This document shows positions 43,055 through 52,305 of a stretch of 64,000 nucleotides of DNA, one piece after another. Position 1 is the stretch's first letter. The number at the start of each line of letters is the position of its first letter. The notes under the pieces were generated by a model. That model did no database searches and was not told the origin of the DNA. It saw nothing but the letters and a program-made list of their open reading frames with translations. The translations under genes and the position numbers were made by a program. This DNA comes from Hyphomicrobiaceae bacterium UBA7697 (GTDB lineage Bacteria > Pseudomonadota > Alphaproteobacteria > Rhizobiales > Methyloligellaceae), in NCBI GenBank assembly GCA_002482645.1, contig DLGJ01000007.1:124001-188000 (forward strand), given 5' to 3'.

Positions 43055-44026
43055 TCATTGCACCAGCCAAATGAACGCGCTCATGGTGATGAGCGAGCCG
43101 AAGGTGCTTATCAGAAGCGCAGCGGCCGCTTCCGGAATGGCGACGCGGTATTGGACCGCCAGCATGACGACGAGCGTCACCGCCGGAAGCGCGGTCGTGA
43201 CGACCGTCTGACTGAGAAGCGGATTGCCGTAGCCCAGCGCCAGCATGCCGAGGCAAACGACGGCCGGCTGCAATACGTTCTTGATGAATACCAGAATGAC
43301 GACTGGCACGTTCAGCGTCATCTTGTAACCGGCCAGAATGATCCCGGCCGTGAAAAGGGCGACTCCGGCCGAGGAGTGTCCGAGGAGCGACATGGACCCT
43401 TCGACGAGATTCGGCAGTTGAATATTCATCAGTACGAGGATGAACCCCGAGCACGGCAGCCACACCATCGGCTGTCTCAACGATTGGAGCACCTTGCCGG
43501 GCATGCCGCCCCGTTGCTTGGGTGGCCGCGCCTGGCTTCCGGCTTCCGGAGCCGCCTCGGTGGCACCGGTGGGGTCGAGCGCGAGCAGGATGAGCGTCGC
43601 CGGAAGCAGGAAAACCGAAATGACGATGCCGCCAACCGCGATGGGGATGTCCGCGGTCGTGCCGTAGAGATATCCCAACACGGGAACGCCGACGAAGGCC
43701 GTGCTCGGGGCGGATGCCATCAATGCGCGGAGCGCGCTCAATCCCGGAGGATGACGAAGCACGAAGATCGCCACGACAAGCACCGCCGCATAGGTTCCGA
43801 TCATCGCCAATGTGAGGAACACCAGGAGCGGCAGAGCGGCGAGCAGTTCATCCCGCCCTGCGCTCAGAACGCCCACGAAAAGGGCAAGCGGCAAGGCGTA
43901 GGTCATCACCATCCGGTTGAGCGTCGGGACCTCGTTTTGCGAGAAATCGTGATGCCGTGCCGCGAAATAGCCGAGCAGTATCGTGATGATCGCCGGAAGC
44001 AGCGCGCCTAAGATCTCTCCGAGCAT
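43055..44026 (-). CDS. AEC-family (auxin efflux carrier-like) transporter
   Basis: A 323-residue protein with about ten hydrophobic segments arranged in two halves, starting MLGEILGALLPAIITILLGYFAA as in the AEC family, and ending with LLISTFGSLITMSAFIWL. A Gly/Pro/Lys-rich cytoplasmic loop (about residues 165-180) separates the halves. Bacterial members export organic anions or metabolites; the substrate here is unknown. Confidence 0.9.
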   Translation of the reverse strand: MLGEILGALLPAIITILLGYFAARHHDFSQNEVPTLNRMVMTYALPLALFVGVLSAGRDELLAALPLLVFLTLAMIGTYAAVLVVAIFVLRHPPGLSALRALMASAPSTAFVGVPVLGYLYGTTADIPIAVGGIVISVFLLPATLILLALDPTGATEAAPEAGSQARPPKQRGGMPGKVLQSLRQPMVWLPCSGFILVLMNIQLPNLVEGSMSLLGHSSAGVALFTAGIILAGYKMTLNVPVVILVFIKNVLQPAVVCLGMLALGYGNPLLSQTVVTTALPAVTLVVMLAVQYRVAIPEAAAALLISTFGSLITMSAFIWLVQ

Positions 44027-44433
44027 TGGAATTCCCTACGGCTTTTCGTCGCCCGGCCCCGCCCCGGCCGCCTGTCGGACCCACCGGGCACGGCATCCGA
44101 GATGCCGTACCGTCGCGGCGATCCGGCGCCGGTCAGGCTACGACACCTGCGGCCCGAATTCATGGGGCGGGACTCAAAAAATCGGTCCCCTCTTGATGTC
44201 CGGCCCCTCCGACCAAATCTGTAGGTCTCATCCGGACCGGCTTGAAGGCCTTTGAGCGGCGGCGCTCAGATTGCGGCATCCGGCAAGCGGCTTGTCCGGA
44301 ACGGCACGCAAGTCGTGCGGGCCGAATGCCTCGTCCCTAACCCAGGAAGCGAGAACACGTGCTCTATCGTCAATTGATTGCAATATGAGCGCACTGAGTT
44401 CCAATTCTTCGTCCTAGCCTCAAGAGACACGAC
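44027..44433. other. Divergent intergenic region, no gene seen
   Basis: 407 bases between the starts of the leftward AEC gene and the rightward phasin-like gene. The half next to 44434 is AT-richer and should contain that gene's promoter. I find no RNA gene, repeat or EcfG-type box here. Confidence 0.5.
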
Positions 44434-44970
44434 ATGACCGACGATCTCAAAGAGACTGAACAGGCCGACATGACCGGCCAGACCACAAAATCCGAAGCGG
44501 CCGACCAGGCCGACAAGGAATGGGAGGACTTGCGGCGCGAGCTCGAAACGCTTGGCGAGCAGGTGCGCTCCTTACGCGATCACGCCGGCGCTCTCGGCGA
44601 GACCGTTCTGGGCAATATGGAATTGCGCTTCCAGGATGTGTTGAGCCGTGCCCACGCCTACCGCAATACGACCGAATCCCAAATGGACGCGTTGCGGAAG
44701 CTCGCACTCTCGCAAGCCGGCGAAACGCAGAAATCCCTGAAGGAAACGGGGATGAGGTCCGCCGAGGCAGCCAAGGACAAGGCGCGCGAGATGTGGGAGC
44801 GGGCCGAACCGCTTCGCCAGGGCGCCCAGGAAGTCGGCCAAGGCTTTCTGCGGGCGTGGTCCGAACTCGCCGGCTCATTCGGGAAAGCGGCCGAAAAGAT
44901 GCAGGCGGACAGAACCGGGGACACGGCGGACAACGGCGAATCGAAGCCGAAAGAGAACTTTCCGTCCTGA
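44434..44970 (+). CDS. Phasin-like coiled-coil protein, hypothetical
   Basis: A 178-residue soluble, highly charged protein, almost all helical. It has long amphipathic stretches (WEDLRRELETLGEQVRSLRDHAG, QAGETQKSLKETGMRSAEAAKDKAREMWERAE) and no Cys. The composition and helix pattern recall phasins or apolipoprotein-like proteins that coat polyhydroxybutyrate granules, but I see no definite family motif. It is closed by a good terminator. A granule role would fit a Hyphomicrobiales methylotroph, but this is inference. Confidence 0.65.
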   Translation: MTDDLKETEQADMTGQTTKSEAADQADKEWEDLRRELETLGEQVRSLRDHAGALGETVLGNMELRFQDVLSRAHAYRNTTESQMDALRKLALSQAGETQKSLKETGMRSAEAAKDKAREMWERAEPLRQGAQEVGQGFLRAWSELAGSFGKAAEKMQADRTGDTADNGESKPKENFPS

Positions 44971-45011
44971 CGCTTCGCCCGCGATATTTTTCGTCAAGCC
45001 CTTATCGGCGG

Positions 45012-45044
45012 AATGCCCGGGTCGTCTGACCTGAGCATTCTCTT
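45012..45044 (+). terminator. Intrinsic terminator of the phasin-like gene
   Basis: A 12-bp stem (AATGCCCGGGTC with GACCTGAGCATT; one C-A mismatch, one G-U pair) and a four-base loop, followed by CTCTTTT. It lies about 40 bases after the stop and 26 bases before the end of the convergent pabBC gene. Confidence 0.72.
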
Positions 45045-45069
45045 TTGGGACGGGAGAAACGCGCCGTTC

Positions 45070-46908
45070 TCAAGTCTCGCCGGTGGCATGCGCCGGCTCG
45101 CGGCCGCCGATGTCAGGGCCGTGCATCCATTCGGCCCGAACGAGTCCACGGACCGAGTTGCCGAGATAAATGCGGTCGGCGGCTCTGAGATCGGCCTCGG
45201 TCAGTACGGCCTCGCTCGCGGCCGCGCGCGGCAGGTCGAGCAGTTCCTCCCGCAAGGTTCCGGGCAGCAGTCCGCAAGAGAGTGCCGGCGTGAACAAGCG
45301 CCCGTCCCGTTCGATAAAGAGATTGGTCCGGGTTCCTTCCGTCAGCTCACCCCGCAAGTTCAGGAACACGACCTCGTCGCAGCCGGTCAAATCCTTCTGC
45401 CGCTCCATTTCTCTGTCGTAGAACTGGCGGCGCGTGGTCTTGTGATAGAAGAAGGGATCCTTCTCGTCGACGCGCTGATCCGAGACGGCGAATCGCCAAA
45501 CCGTATCCTTCGTCGGCAGTTCGATGTCCCTCGAACTGACCGTGATGGAGCCATCCTCGAACAGCAGTAGACGGACCATCGCTACAGGAGAAGTGATTTC
45601 TGCCGCCGCCGCGTCCAGGGCCGCGAGAACGGCCGTTCGCGAATAGGGATAGCCGAAATGCGCGGCGGAGGATTGCAGCCGCAAGAGATGTCGCTCCAAA
45701 AGGTGATAGCCGCGCTCGCTCTGCCAGCGGAGCGTTTCGATCAGCTCGAACGGTCCACCGGATTCGGTGAGGAACTGGGCTTTCAGCAGGCATTCGGCAT
45801 ATTCGGAATCCTCCTTCGAATCGGCGACGATGCCGCCGCCGATCCCCAACTCGCCCCGCCCGCCGGACAAGACGGCGGTCCGGATCGCCACGTTGAACTG
45901 GCAATCCCCGGAAGGCGCGATGGTGCCGATCGCGCCGGTATAGATGCCCCGCGGCTCCTTCTCCAATTCGCGGATGATCTCCATGGCCCGGACCTTCGGC
46001 GCGCCGGTGATCGACCCGCACGGGAACAGCGCGCGGAGCATGTCGGCGATCTCCATGTCCGAACGCAGCTCCGACATGATGCCGGACGTCATCTGATGGA
46101 CCGTGCGATAGGTCTCGACGGTGAAGAGATCCGTCACCTCCACCGAGCCGATACGCGACACGCGGGCGAGATCGTTTCGTAGGAGATCGACGATCATCAG
46201 ATTCTCCGCACGCTGCTTCTCGTCCATGGCGAGCCAGGTCTTCAGCCGGGCGTCCTCGCGTGGCGTCCGGCCGCGGGGTGCCGTCCCTTTCATGGGCCGC
46301 GTGGTCAATTGCTGGTCTTCGCGCCTGAAAAACAGCTCGGGGGACAGAGACAGCACGGCGCGCTCGGGCGTCTGGATCAGTGCGCCGTAGGCGACCCGTT
46401 GCCGCCGGCGAAGCGCCGCATACAACGCGATCGGATCGCCTTCGAAGTCGAAGAGATATTTCTGGGTCAGATTGATTTGGTAGACGTCGCCCGCGGCGAT
46501 GTAGTCCTGCACCCCACGGAAGGCTCGTCCGTACTCCTCGCGGGACCAGGACAGCGCGAGGTCCGAGATCTTGGCGTGCCCTGCCCCGCCGCGCTCATCG
46601 AGCCACGCTCGCGTGTCGTCGTCGTTCAAGCGTCGCCCAAGCCGGTACAACCCGACCCAGAACAACGGCTCGGCGCGATCGGAAGGAAGCAGATCGCGCA
46701 GCTTCGGCTCCAGGCAATAGCCGAGTTCGTAAGTGAAATATCCCGCCGCGTGGAGACCGCGCGCTAGGCCGTCCGAAATGCGCTGCAACCCAGCCTCGAC
46801 ATCCTCCGGACGGTCGACGCAGACGATTTCCTCGGCGTTTTCGAACAGCAGACTGCGATCACCGGCCGTGAGGCTATCGTCGAGTAGGACAAAGGGCGAA
46901 GATGTCAT
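45070..46908 (-). CDS. pabB: PabB-PabC fusion: aminodeoxychorismate synthase component I with 4-amino-4-deoxychorismate lyase
   Basis: A 612-residue fusion. Residues about 1-390 are the chorismate-binding PabB domain (GDVYQINLTQKYLF, TRPMKGTAPRG, ENLMIVDLLRNDLAR, FPCGSITGAPKVRAMEII). Residues about 395-612 look like a PabC lyase of the PLP fold IV (LERHLLRLQSSAAHFG, VVFLNLRGELTEGTRTNLFIER, CGLLPGTLREELL). Together they turn chorismate into p-aminobenzoate, with an amidotransferase (PabA) encoded elsewhere. p-Aminobenzoate is also the substrate of MptG, so its place 110 bases downstream of fhcC fits H4MPT supply. A TTG at 46926 is an alternative start. Confidence 0.93.
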   Translation of the reverse strand: MTSSPFVLLDDSLTAGDRSLLFENAEEIVCVDRPEDVEAGLQRISDGLARGLHAAGYFTYELGYCLEPKLRDLLPSDRAEPLFWVGLYRLGRRLNDDDTRAWLDERGGAGHAKISDLALSWSREEYGRAFRGVQDYIAAGDVYQINLTQKYLFDFEGDPIALYAALRRRQRVAYGALIQTPERAVLSLSPELFFRREDQQLTTRPMKGTAPRGRTPREDARLKTWLAMDEKQRAENLMIVDLLRNDLARVSRIGSVEVTDLFTVETYRTVHQMTSGIMSELRSDMEIADMLRALFPCGSITGAPKVRAMEIIRELEKEPRGIYTGAIGTIAPSGDCQFNVAIRTAVLSGGRGELGIGGGIVADSKEDSEYAECLLKAQFLTESGGPFELIETLRWQSERGYHLLERHLLRLQSSAAHFGYPYSRTAVLAALDAAAAEITSPVAMVRLLLFEDGSITVSSRDIELPTKDTVWRFAVSDQRVDEKDPFFYHKTTRRQFYDREMERQKDLTGCDEVVFLNLRGELTEGTRTNLFIERDGRLFTPALSCGLLPGTLREELLDLPRAAASEAVLTEADLRAADRIYLGNSVRGLVRAEWMHGPDIGGREPAHATGET

Positions 46909-47017
46909 GAGATCGGCGCGACGCAAAAATGACTTTCGGCATCAAGAATATACAAGAGTAAGGGGGAAGCGCCTTCGATGCGTCAAGTACCGGCCGGACG
47001 AGCGATTCCGCCCGGCC

Positions 47018-47821
47018 TTAGCTCAGGATCAGCATTTCACCCTTGCCGAGCACCGCCATGTCGCCCATGAGGCGGCGGGCGCGGCCCCCGAGACGAATGC
47101 GCAGGCCCTGACCGCGGAGCCATGTCTCCAGCAGGCGAAGATAATCGAACTCCATCACACCGCTATCGACATAGGTGGGCAGCAAATGGCGCGGTTTGTC
47201 CGCAAAGACGAGGCTGCCACGGCGGTTGCCGTAACCGGCATAGCGGCCTACGCCCCCCCGCAACAGAATCGTGCCCGCAATCATGCGGCCGCCCGCATAG
47301 TCGCCTGCGTTGCCACCGACGACGATAAGCCCGCGGCGTAGGCGTTCGCCGACGAAATCGCCCGCGTCGCCGCCGATCGCGATGAAACCGCCTTTCATGC
47401 CAAAGGTCTCGCCGAATGCGACGCCCCCAGCCTGATCGCCGACGTCCCGCCGCACGGCAATTTCACCACCCGCCATGCTTGCGCCGGCGAGCACGCCCGC
47501 GCCGCCGTGAACGGCGATCTTGCCCGTTTTCATCCGCGCGCCCAGCAGCATGCCGGCGTCGCCCTCGACGACGATCTCGCCGCCCGTCAATCCGGCGCCG
47601 ATCTTGTCGCAGCGATCGTCCGTGCCGATGAAATGCAGATTCTGAACGTCCCGCCCCTTCACTTTGAAGACGTCGCCAACTGTCACCGCCTCGCGCGTCG
47701 TGGCGACAGACAGCGCTTCGATCTCTTTGCGGTTCAGACCGTCGAGACGGGCCGGCACCAATGGCGACAAGTCGAGCCGTTGCTCAGGCCGCCTCTTGAG
47801 CTGAAAACAAAGCGCGGTCAC
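47018..47821 (-). CDS. fhcC: Formyltransferase/hydrolase complex subunit C
   Basis: A 267-residue protein of the FwdC type. The C-terminal two thirds is a GXGXG right-handed beta-helix: repeated Gly-rich rungs such as GGEIVVEGDAGMLLGARMKTG, GGFIAIGGDAGDFVGE and GGNAGDYAGGRMIAGTI. It is part of the four-subunit Fhc complex that converts formyl-H4MPT plus methylofuran to formate. The ATG overlaps the fhcD stop by four bases. Last of the fhcBADC operon. Confidence 0.95.
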   Translation of the reverse strand: MTALCFQLKRRPEQRLDLSPLVPARLDGLNRKEIEALSVATTREAVTVGDVFKVKGRDVQNLHFIGTDDRCDKIGAGLTGGEIVVEGDAGMLLGARMKTGKIAVHGGAGVLAGASMAGGEIAVRRDVGDQAGGVAFGETFGMKGGFIAIGGDAGDFVGERLRRGLIVVGGNAGDYAGGRMIAGTILLRGGVGRYAGYGNRRGSLVFADKPRHLLPTYVDSGVMEFDYLRLLETWLRGQGLRIRLGGRARRLMGDMAVLGKGEMLILS

Positions 47822-48726
47822 CCGACAATCTCCTTAAGGTGGAAGTGATGGGGCCCGAGATTGCCGCCGTAATTGCCGGCCGTGATGTGCGTGACGCCGT
47901 CCCGTGCGCCGCCCTTCGCGATCGCATGGATTCCGGCATGCATGGCATCGTGAATGGCATCGGCCGTCAGCCCGTCGATAACGATCTCGAGAACGGCTTC
48001 CGCATTCGGCGGCAATTCCGAATCGGGATGCCACTTCAGGCCGGGGGCGTAAGCGTGGTTGGTCGACGCGATCTGACCCGCATATTTGGACCCGACCTTC
48101 GAGCCGGAGCGCACGATGCCACCGGGAAATGGCGTGATGACATCCGGAACGTCGGCCATGGCCCTCACGGCGCGCGTACATGCTGCCAGCACGGCGCTAT
48201 GGGACTTGCCCACGACAAGGAGGTTGCCGCCGCCGACGGCCTTGGTGGTCAGCCCCGTCTTGTCCTCGCAGACGAACTCGCCGCCCATGACGGGAATACG
48301 CCAATATCTGCGCCCGCCGATGACCTTCGACATTTGCCAGCCGTCGCCGAAGAACCGCAAGGATGCGCCGAGCTTCAGCTTCTTGCCGCCTTCGAGGCCG
48401 GCATAGCAGGCCGAGCCGGGGCTGGTCAGCACGCACTGCCCCACACGATTGCGGAGCTGGGTTTGCAGCTTGTCCACGTCCATGGTGAACAGGAGAACCG
48501 CAATGCCCGGCCGCCCGTCGGGCGTCTCCGATTTCGGCAATATGCGTTCGATTCCGCCTTCGGCCCCGCAGGCGATCACCGAAGTCGCGAAACCGGTCAT
48601 CGTGCGTGCGGAGATCATCGCCCATTCGGCCGTGGGCGCGGTGATGATGACGCGCGTGCCGACCATCGGGAAGGCTTCCGCGAACGTTTCGACAATCGTG
48701 ACGCCTTTGACTTTCAGTTCTGGCAT
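47818..48726 (-). CDS. fhcD: Formylmethanofuran--tetrahydromethanopterin formyltransferase, Fhc subunit D
   Basis: A 302-residue homologue of archaeal Ftr. It moves the formyl group between N5-formyl-H4MPT and the methylofuran carried by the complex. Motifs: VETFAEAFPMVGTRVIITA, RNRVGQCVLTSPGSACYAGL and GGNLLVVGKSHSAVLAAC. ATG 48726 starts just beyond the fhcA stop; a GTG four codons earlier is possible. Length normal for bacterial FhcD. Confidence 0.96.
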   Translation of the reverse strand: MPELKVKGVTIVETFAEAFPMVGTRVIITAPTAEWAMISARTMTGFATSVIACGAEGGIERILPKSETPDGRPGIAVLLFTMDVDKLQTQLRNRVGQCVLTSPGSACYAGLEGGKKLKLGASLRFFGDGWQMSKVIGGRRYWRIPVMGGEFVCEDKTGLTTKAVGGGNLLVVGKSHSAVLAACTRAVRAMADVPDVITPFPGGIVRSGSKVGSKYAGQIASTNHAYAPGLKWHPDSELPPNAEAVLEIVIDGLTADAIHDAMHAGIHAIAKGGARDGVTHITAGNYGGNLGPHHFHLKEIVG

Positions 48727-48727
48727 G

Positions 48728-50365
48728 TCAGCTCGCACAACGAATGGTCGCGAATCGATCTGGACGATCGGAAACGGCTTCGGTCACGCCGAACCAGGAT
48801 GGGTCGGCGCCATAATAGGTGTCGTAGAACGCTTTGACGCGCCTCTTGATCTGAGAATCGAAACCGGGGTCGACGTGATAACAACGGCCCCAGGTCACAT
48901 CGACGACGTCGCCCTTCCGCACCACAAGCTTGCCCGACTTGAACACCAAGTCGGCGGCGGAGAACATCTTCGTCTTGTCCCTCCGATTCGTGTAGACGGC
49001 CACGTCGGCTATGGCGCCTGGCGCCAGATGACCGCGGTCGGTCAGGCCCAAGAGCTTCGCAGGCGCCGCGCGCGTGATGATCGCCAATTCGGACAATGTC
49101 AGCTCACGCGAGATGCTGCCGAGCGTGGAAACCTGCCGCGTCGCTTCGGGCAACGAGTCGAACCAGCGCGACCGCTCGTTCTTGTCCATCAGCAGATGGA
49201 AGATCTCCGGATAACGGGTGAACAGCGCGCCATTGGGGTGGTCGGTCGAGAACAGAACCCGCCAGAGGTCGCCGGCGAGCAGGAAAATCTCAAGACCGAT
49301 GGCCCATTGCAGCGCGTTGACGAAGCTCTTCTTCTTGTACTTGTACGGCACAAGGCCCGTGCCGTTGCCGTCGCCCTGATTGATGATCCATTTCTTCGGA
49401 TTGGCGGCACGGCGCCCGTCGAACTGACGCAGAATATCGCCCGAAATGGTGATGGTTTGGCCGAACAGCACCTGCCCCACATCGACGGTCGCATTCTTGT
49501 GCTTGTTGATCGCTTCCATGAGGCGCGGCGCACCCGAGGAGAAGCCTTTGTCGCCTTCCTTGCCATAGCCGTAGAACTGGATATGCGCCATGTGGATAGG
49601 TAGGCCTTGCGTCGCTTTCAGCGTCGCCACGGCCGTATCCACGTTTCCGGCAATACCGAGATTGTTGATGTGCACGTGGGGCGGATGCGGCACGCGGAGA
49701 TCGGCCACGGCCTTCTGCATGGCTTCGACGATGCCCCGCGACGTGACTCCGTATGCGGGAACCTGCTCGTCGAGGTCGAACGTGCGCGCGTTGAACTTGA
49801 ACGCCTCCGAGCCGCCAGCATTGATAACCTTGAGCCCGATCGCCTTGGAATGCGCCAAGGTCCAAGCGACGTAGTCCTTCAGTTCGTCGCTCTTCGCATC
49901 GCCCTTGCGCAGAAGGTTCAGGGTGTAATCGTCGTTGCCGAGCACGACGAGACCGGCCACGTCGATGATCGGGATCGAGGCGAGTTCGGTCTGCGCCTGA
50001 ATGGCATGGGTCGGGATCATCGCCGGCTCGATGACGGTGGTGTATCCCATCTGAGCGTAGCGGAGCCCCGTGGCGTACGAGCCCCAGGCCGCCGGGGACG
50101 GAAGAATGGGCTGACCTTCGGCGGCGGCGAGCAAAGGCAACTCGGGCATCAGTTGCCGGCCGAGGGTCACATTGCTGCCGGCGATGTGAGAATGCACGTC
50201 GATGGCGCCGGCCATGACGATCTTGCCCGAAACGTCATGCACCTCGTCGGGCTCGCGCCCCTCCGGCTTTTCGACGATGCGCCCGTCTTGCAAATAGAGG
50301 TCGCCGACGGCATCGCGATTGTGCGCGGGATCGATGATACGGCCGCCCTCAAGCTTTACGAGCAT
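48728..50365 (-). CDS. fhcA: Formyltransferase/hydrolase complex subunit A (formylmethanofuran hydrolase)
   Basis: A 545-residue metal-dependent amidohydrolase-fold protein, the FwdA homologue that hydrolyses formyl-methylofuran to formate. The metal-binding start of the barrel reads AGAIDVHSHIAGS; further barrel His residues are in HPPHVHINNLG and in PIHMAHIQFYGYG. Asp of the late motif is in FSTDHPNGALF. The length equals the Methylorubrum protein that I recall (about 546). The start codon overlaps the fhcB stop by one base (TGATG). Confidence 0.96.
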   Translation of the reverse strand: MLVKLEGGRIIDPAHNRDAVGDLYLQDGRIVEKPEGREPDEVHDVSGKIVMAGAIDVHSHIAGSNVTLGRQLMPELPLLAAAEGQPILPSPAAWGSYATGLRYAQMGYTTVIEPAMIPTHAIQAQTELASIPIIDVAGLVVLGNDDYTLNLLRKGDAKSDELKDYVAWTLAHSKAIGLKVINAGGSEAFKFNARTFDLDEQVPAYGVTSRGIVEAMQKAVADLRVPHPPHVHINNLGIAGNVDTAVATLKATQGLPIHMAHIQFYGYGKEGDKGFSSGAPRLMEAINKHKNATVDVGQVLFGQTITISGDILRQFDGRRAANPKKWIINQGDGNGTGLVPYKYKKKSFVNALQWAIGLEIFLLAGDLWRVLFSTDHPNGALFTRYPEIFHLLMDKNERSRWFDSLPEATRQVSTLGSISRELTLSELAIITRAAPAKLLGLTDRGHLAPGAIADVAVYTNRRDKTKMFSAADLVFKSGKLVVRKGDVVDVTWGRCYHVDPGFDSQIKRRVKAFYDTYYGADPSWFGVTEAVSDRPDRFATIRCAS

Positions 50366-51441
50366 CAAGCGGCTCCCTTCGCATCGATCAGCGCTTCGAT
50401 TCGGCTCAGCACCTCGGCGACTGTCGGCTTTTTCGAGTTCGCGGCTGTTGCCTTGACCATGCCGATTCCCGCGATCTGGGGCAGAAAGACCGCCGCATCG
50501 TGATCGGCGGCAGCCGCGCCGACCTCGATCACCACATCGTCCCGGCCGGCCTGGACCGGCCGTGAGGACAGCACCACCGCGGGAACGCCACGGAACGAAC
50601 GAGCCGGAGGCGTGGCCTCCTCGCCGTCCAGCGCGTCGATCCAAACGAGTGCGTCGGCTTCGTTGCTCTTTAGAAGGCGCCTGGTTTCGTAGGCCCACAT
50701 ATTGTTCTCCGGCACGCCGCCGGCGAAGCTGGTGCGAACCGGCAACCCGCAGGTCCAGGTGGAGCACAGATTAACGCCCTCGCCGTTGCCGGGCGCGGAC
50801 AGCGATAACGTCGCGGCGCGGGTCGTCTTCACCAGATGGCGAACGGCCTCGAGCACGGTGTGCAACACCGGCTCGTCAAGTTCGGCCGGATCGTAGACGA
50901 ACACGGCAAAGGCCGAGTTCCGCAACCTCTCGCCCGCCGATAGAATCTTCTTGGCCAGCGCGGAATCGCGAATGTCGAAAGGCCCCTCGCGCACGGCCGC
51001 GGCCAGCAACGCGACGAGTTCGGGCAGCGCGTTCTTGCCGCCGATCTCCGTGACGCGGACGCCGGACGGGGTTTTGCCCTTCTTCGATCCAACGACGATC
51101 AGCTCGCGTTTGTTGTCGCCAGGACGCGGCAGCGTGGCTCCCGTGGGAAATAGTTTGTCTAGAAGCTTTGGGTCGCGCGTACGCGGCATACTGCCGATGA
51201 CGACGATCGTATCGGCGCGATTTCGGACTTCGCCGAAACTTGCCGGGGTTGCGCCCGTCTCGCGCATCACGCGCGCGGCGCGGCTTGTTCCTTCGCTGGC
51301 GGCATGATCGACAACGCCACCCAGTTTTCGTGCCAGGGACAAAGCCGCGGCTGCGCCTTTCACATCCGTGAAGAGACCCCCGAAAACCGGAAGACGTGCT
51401 TGCGAAAGCAGCTCGGCGGCCCGTTGGAGCGTGCTGTCCAA
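50365..51441 (-). CDS. fhcB: Formyltransferase/hydrolase complex subunit B
   Basis: A 358-residue FwdB-type protein (molybdopterin oxidoreductase fold). In methylotrophs FhcB is known to have lost the metal-pterin cofactor, so the complex hydrolyses rather than oxidises. The TTG at 51441 is taken as start: it has a GGGGAGGAG ribosome-binding site seven bases upstream and leads into the normal N-terminus LDSTLQRAAELLSQARLPVFGG. No ATG fits. First gene of the fhcBADC operon; a 182-base gap separates it from the dehydratase gene upstream. Confidence 0.93.
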   Translation of the reverse strand: MDSTLQRAAELLSQARLPVFGGLFTDVKGAAAALSLARKLGGVVDHAASEGTSRAARVMRETGATPASFGEVRNRADTIVVIGSMPRTRDPKLLDKLFPTGATLPRPGDNKRELIVVGSKKGKTPSGVRVTEIGGKNALPELVALLAAAVREGPFDIRDSALAKKILSAGERLRNSAFAVFVYDPAELDEPVLHTVLEAVRHLVKTTRAATLSLSAPGNGEGVNLCSTWTCGLPVRTSFAGGVPENNMWAYETRRLLKSNEADALVWIDALDGEEATPPARSFRGVPAVVLSSRPVQAGRDDVVIEVGAAAADHDAAVFLPQIAGIGMVKATAANSKKPTVAEVLSRIEALIDAKGAA

Positions 51442-51623
51442 ACCCGTTCTCCTCCCCGGCGTCTTTTTATTGCACTCGTTACACAGATAAACAGGTGCTG
51501 CCGCTCGCGCAAGCACGCGGGCTACTCTTCGCGCGCAAAATTCCGATGGAGCGGCATGGAATCACTCCTGAACGGCCGGTCCCGGTCCCAATGCCTACGA
51601 ACCGCGCAGGCACCGGCGTAAGG

Positions 51624-52010
51624 CTAGGCCTTGGGCTTGTCGTATTTGATATACGAGAATCGCATGTCGTCTTCGGGCGTGCCTTCGAGCGCGCCGCCCT
51701 CGCGAGCCGGCTGCCAATGGACGACCTCTTCGATCTTCTTCGCAAGCTCGAAATCCTTGTCGCTGATGCCCTTGGCGGCATGATTCGTCAGACGCACTTC
51801 GACCCAGGCATAGGACGCCGTGATGTCGGGATGGTGCCATGCCGCTTCCGAGAGATGGCCGATGGTGTTGATGACCATCAGCGTCCCCTTCCAGCTATTG
51901 GTCTTGTACTTGCGGCGAATCCAGCCGTCTTCGAGATACCAGTGAGGCAGCTCCTTTTTCAGCCGTTCCTCAACTTCCGCGTCGCTATAGGTGCGCTCTT
52001 GCGTTGCCAT
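51624..52010 (-). CDS. Pterin-4a-carbinolamine dehydratase
   Basis: A 128-residue DCoH/PCD-family protein with the catalytic signature WHHPDITASYAWVEVRLTNHAAKGIS. The classical reaction dehydrates 4a-hydroxytetrahydrobiopterin formed by aromatic amino acid hydroxylases; no hydroxylase gene lies nearby. Its location between fhcB and mptG suggests a role with H4MPT-type pterins, which is inference. It is divergent from mptG, with about 295 bases between starts. Confidence 0.93.
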   Translation of the reverse strand: MATQERTYSDAEVEERLKKELPHWYLEDGWIRRKYKTNSWKGTLMVINTIGHLSEAAWHHPDITASYAWVEVRLTNHAAKGISDKDFELAKKIEEVVHWQPAREGGALEGTPEDDMRFSYIKYDKPKA

Positions 52011-52305
52011 TGCTCTCTTCTTTTGAAACAGTGCGCCGCAGCATTCGAAATCCTGCGCCGCTTTATCCGCTATCGCCGGGGTGAGCATATCGGGCGGCAC
52101 AGGACCGATCAATGGAGGCCGTTCGGGGGAGAACGTTCGTGCCGGACCTACAGCGCAACAAGGAGACGACAACGGCCTATTGCGACGTGGCCTTCATTCC
52201 GTTGCATCCCCGTGCGGCCGTCGAGCGGTGTGCGGGCGGCGCCTACATTCGGCGCGTCCTGCGGATCGCGCCGCAAAATTCAGCGAACCCCAACGGCATG
52301 CTTTG

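Noticed and set aside
46985..47020. GGCCGG ... CCGGCC hairpin at the fhcC end as a terminator
   Set aside because: No T-run follows on the leftward strand and the stem is interrupted; evidence too weak to call.
50365..51441. FhcB as an active molybdenum or tungsten formylmethanofuran dehydrogenase
   Set aside because: Bacterial FhcB is known to have lost the metal-pterin active site, and no molybdopterin-handling gene is adjacent; the complex is a hydrolase.
52081..52305. 75-codon in-frame extension at the front of mptG
   Set aside because: The extension is Arg/Gly/Ser-rich, lies in the divergent promoter region and is absent from the family; the ATG at 52306 gives the normal length.
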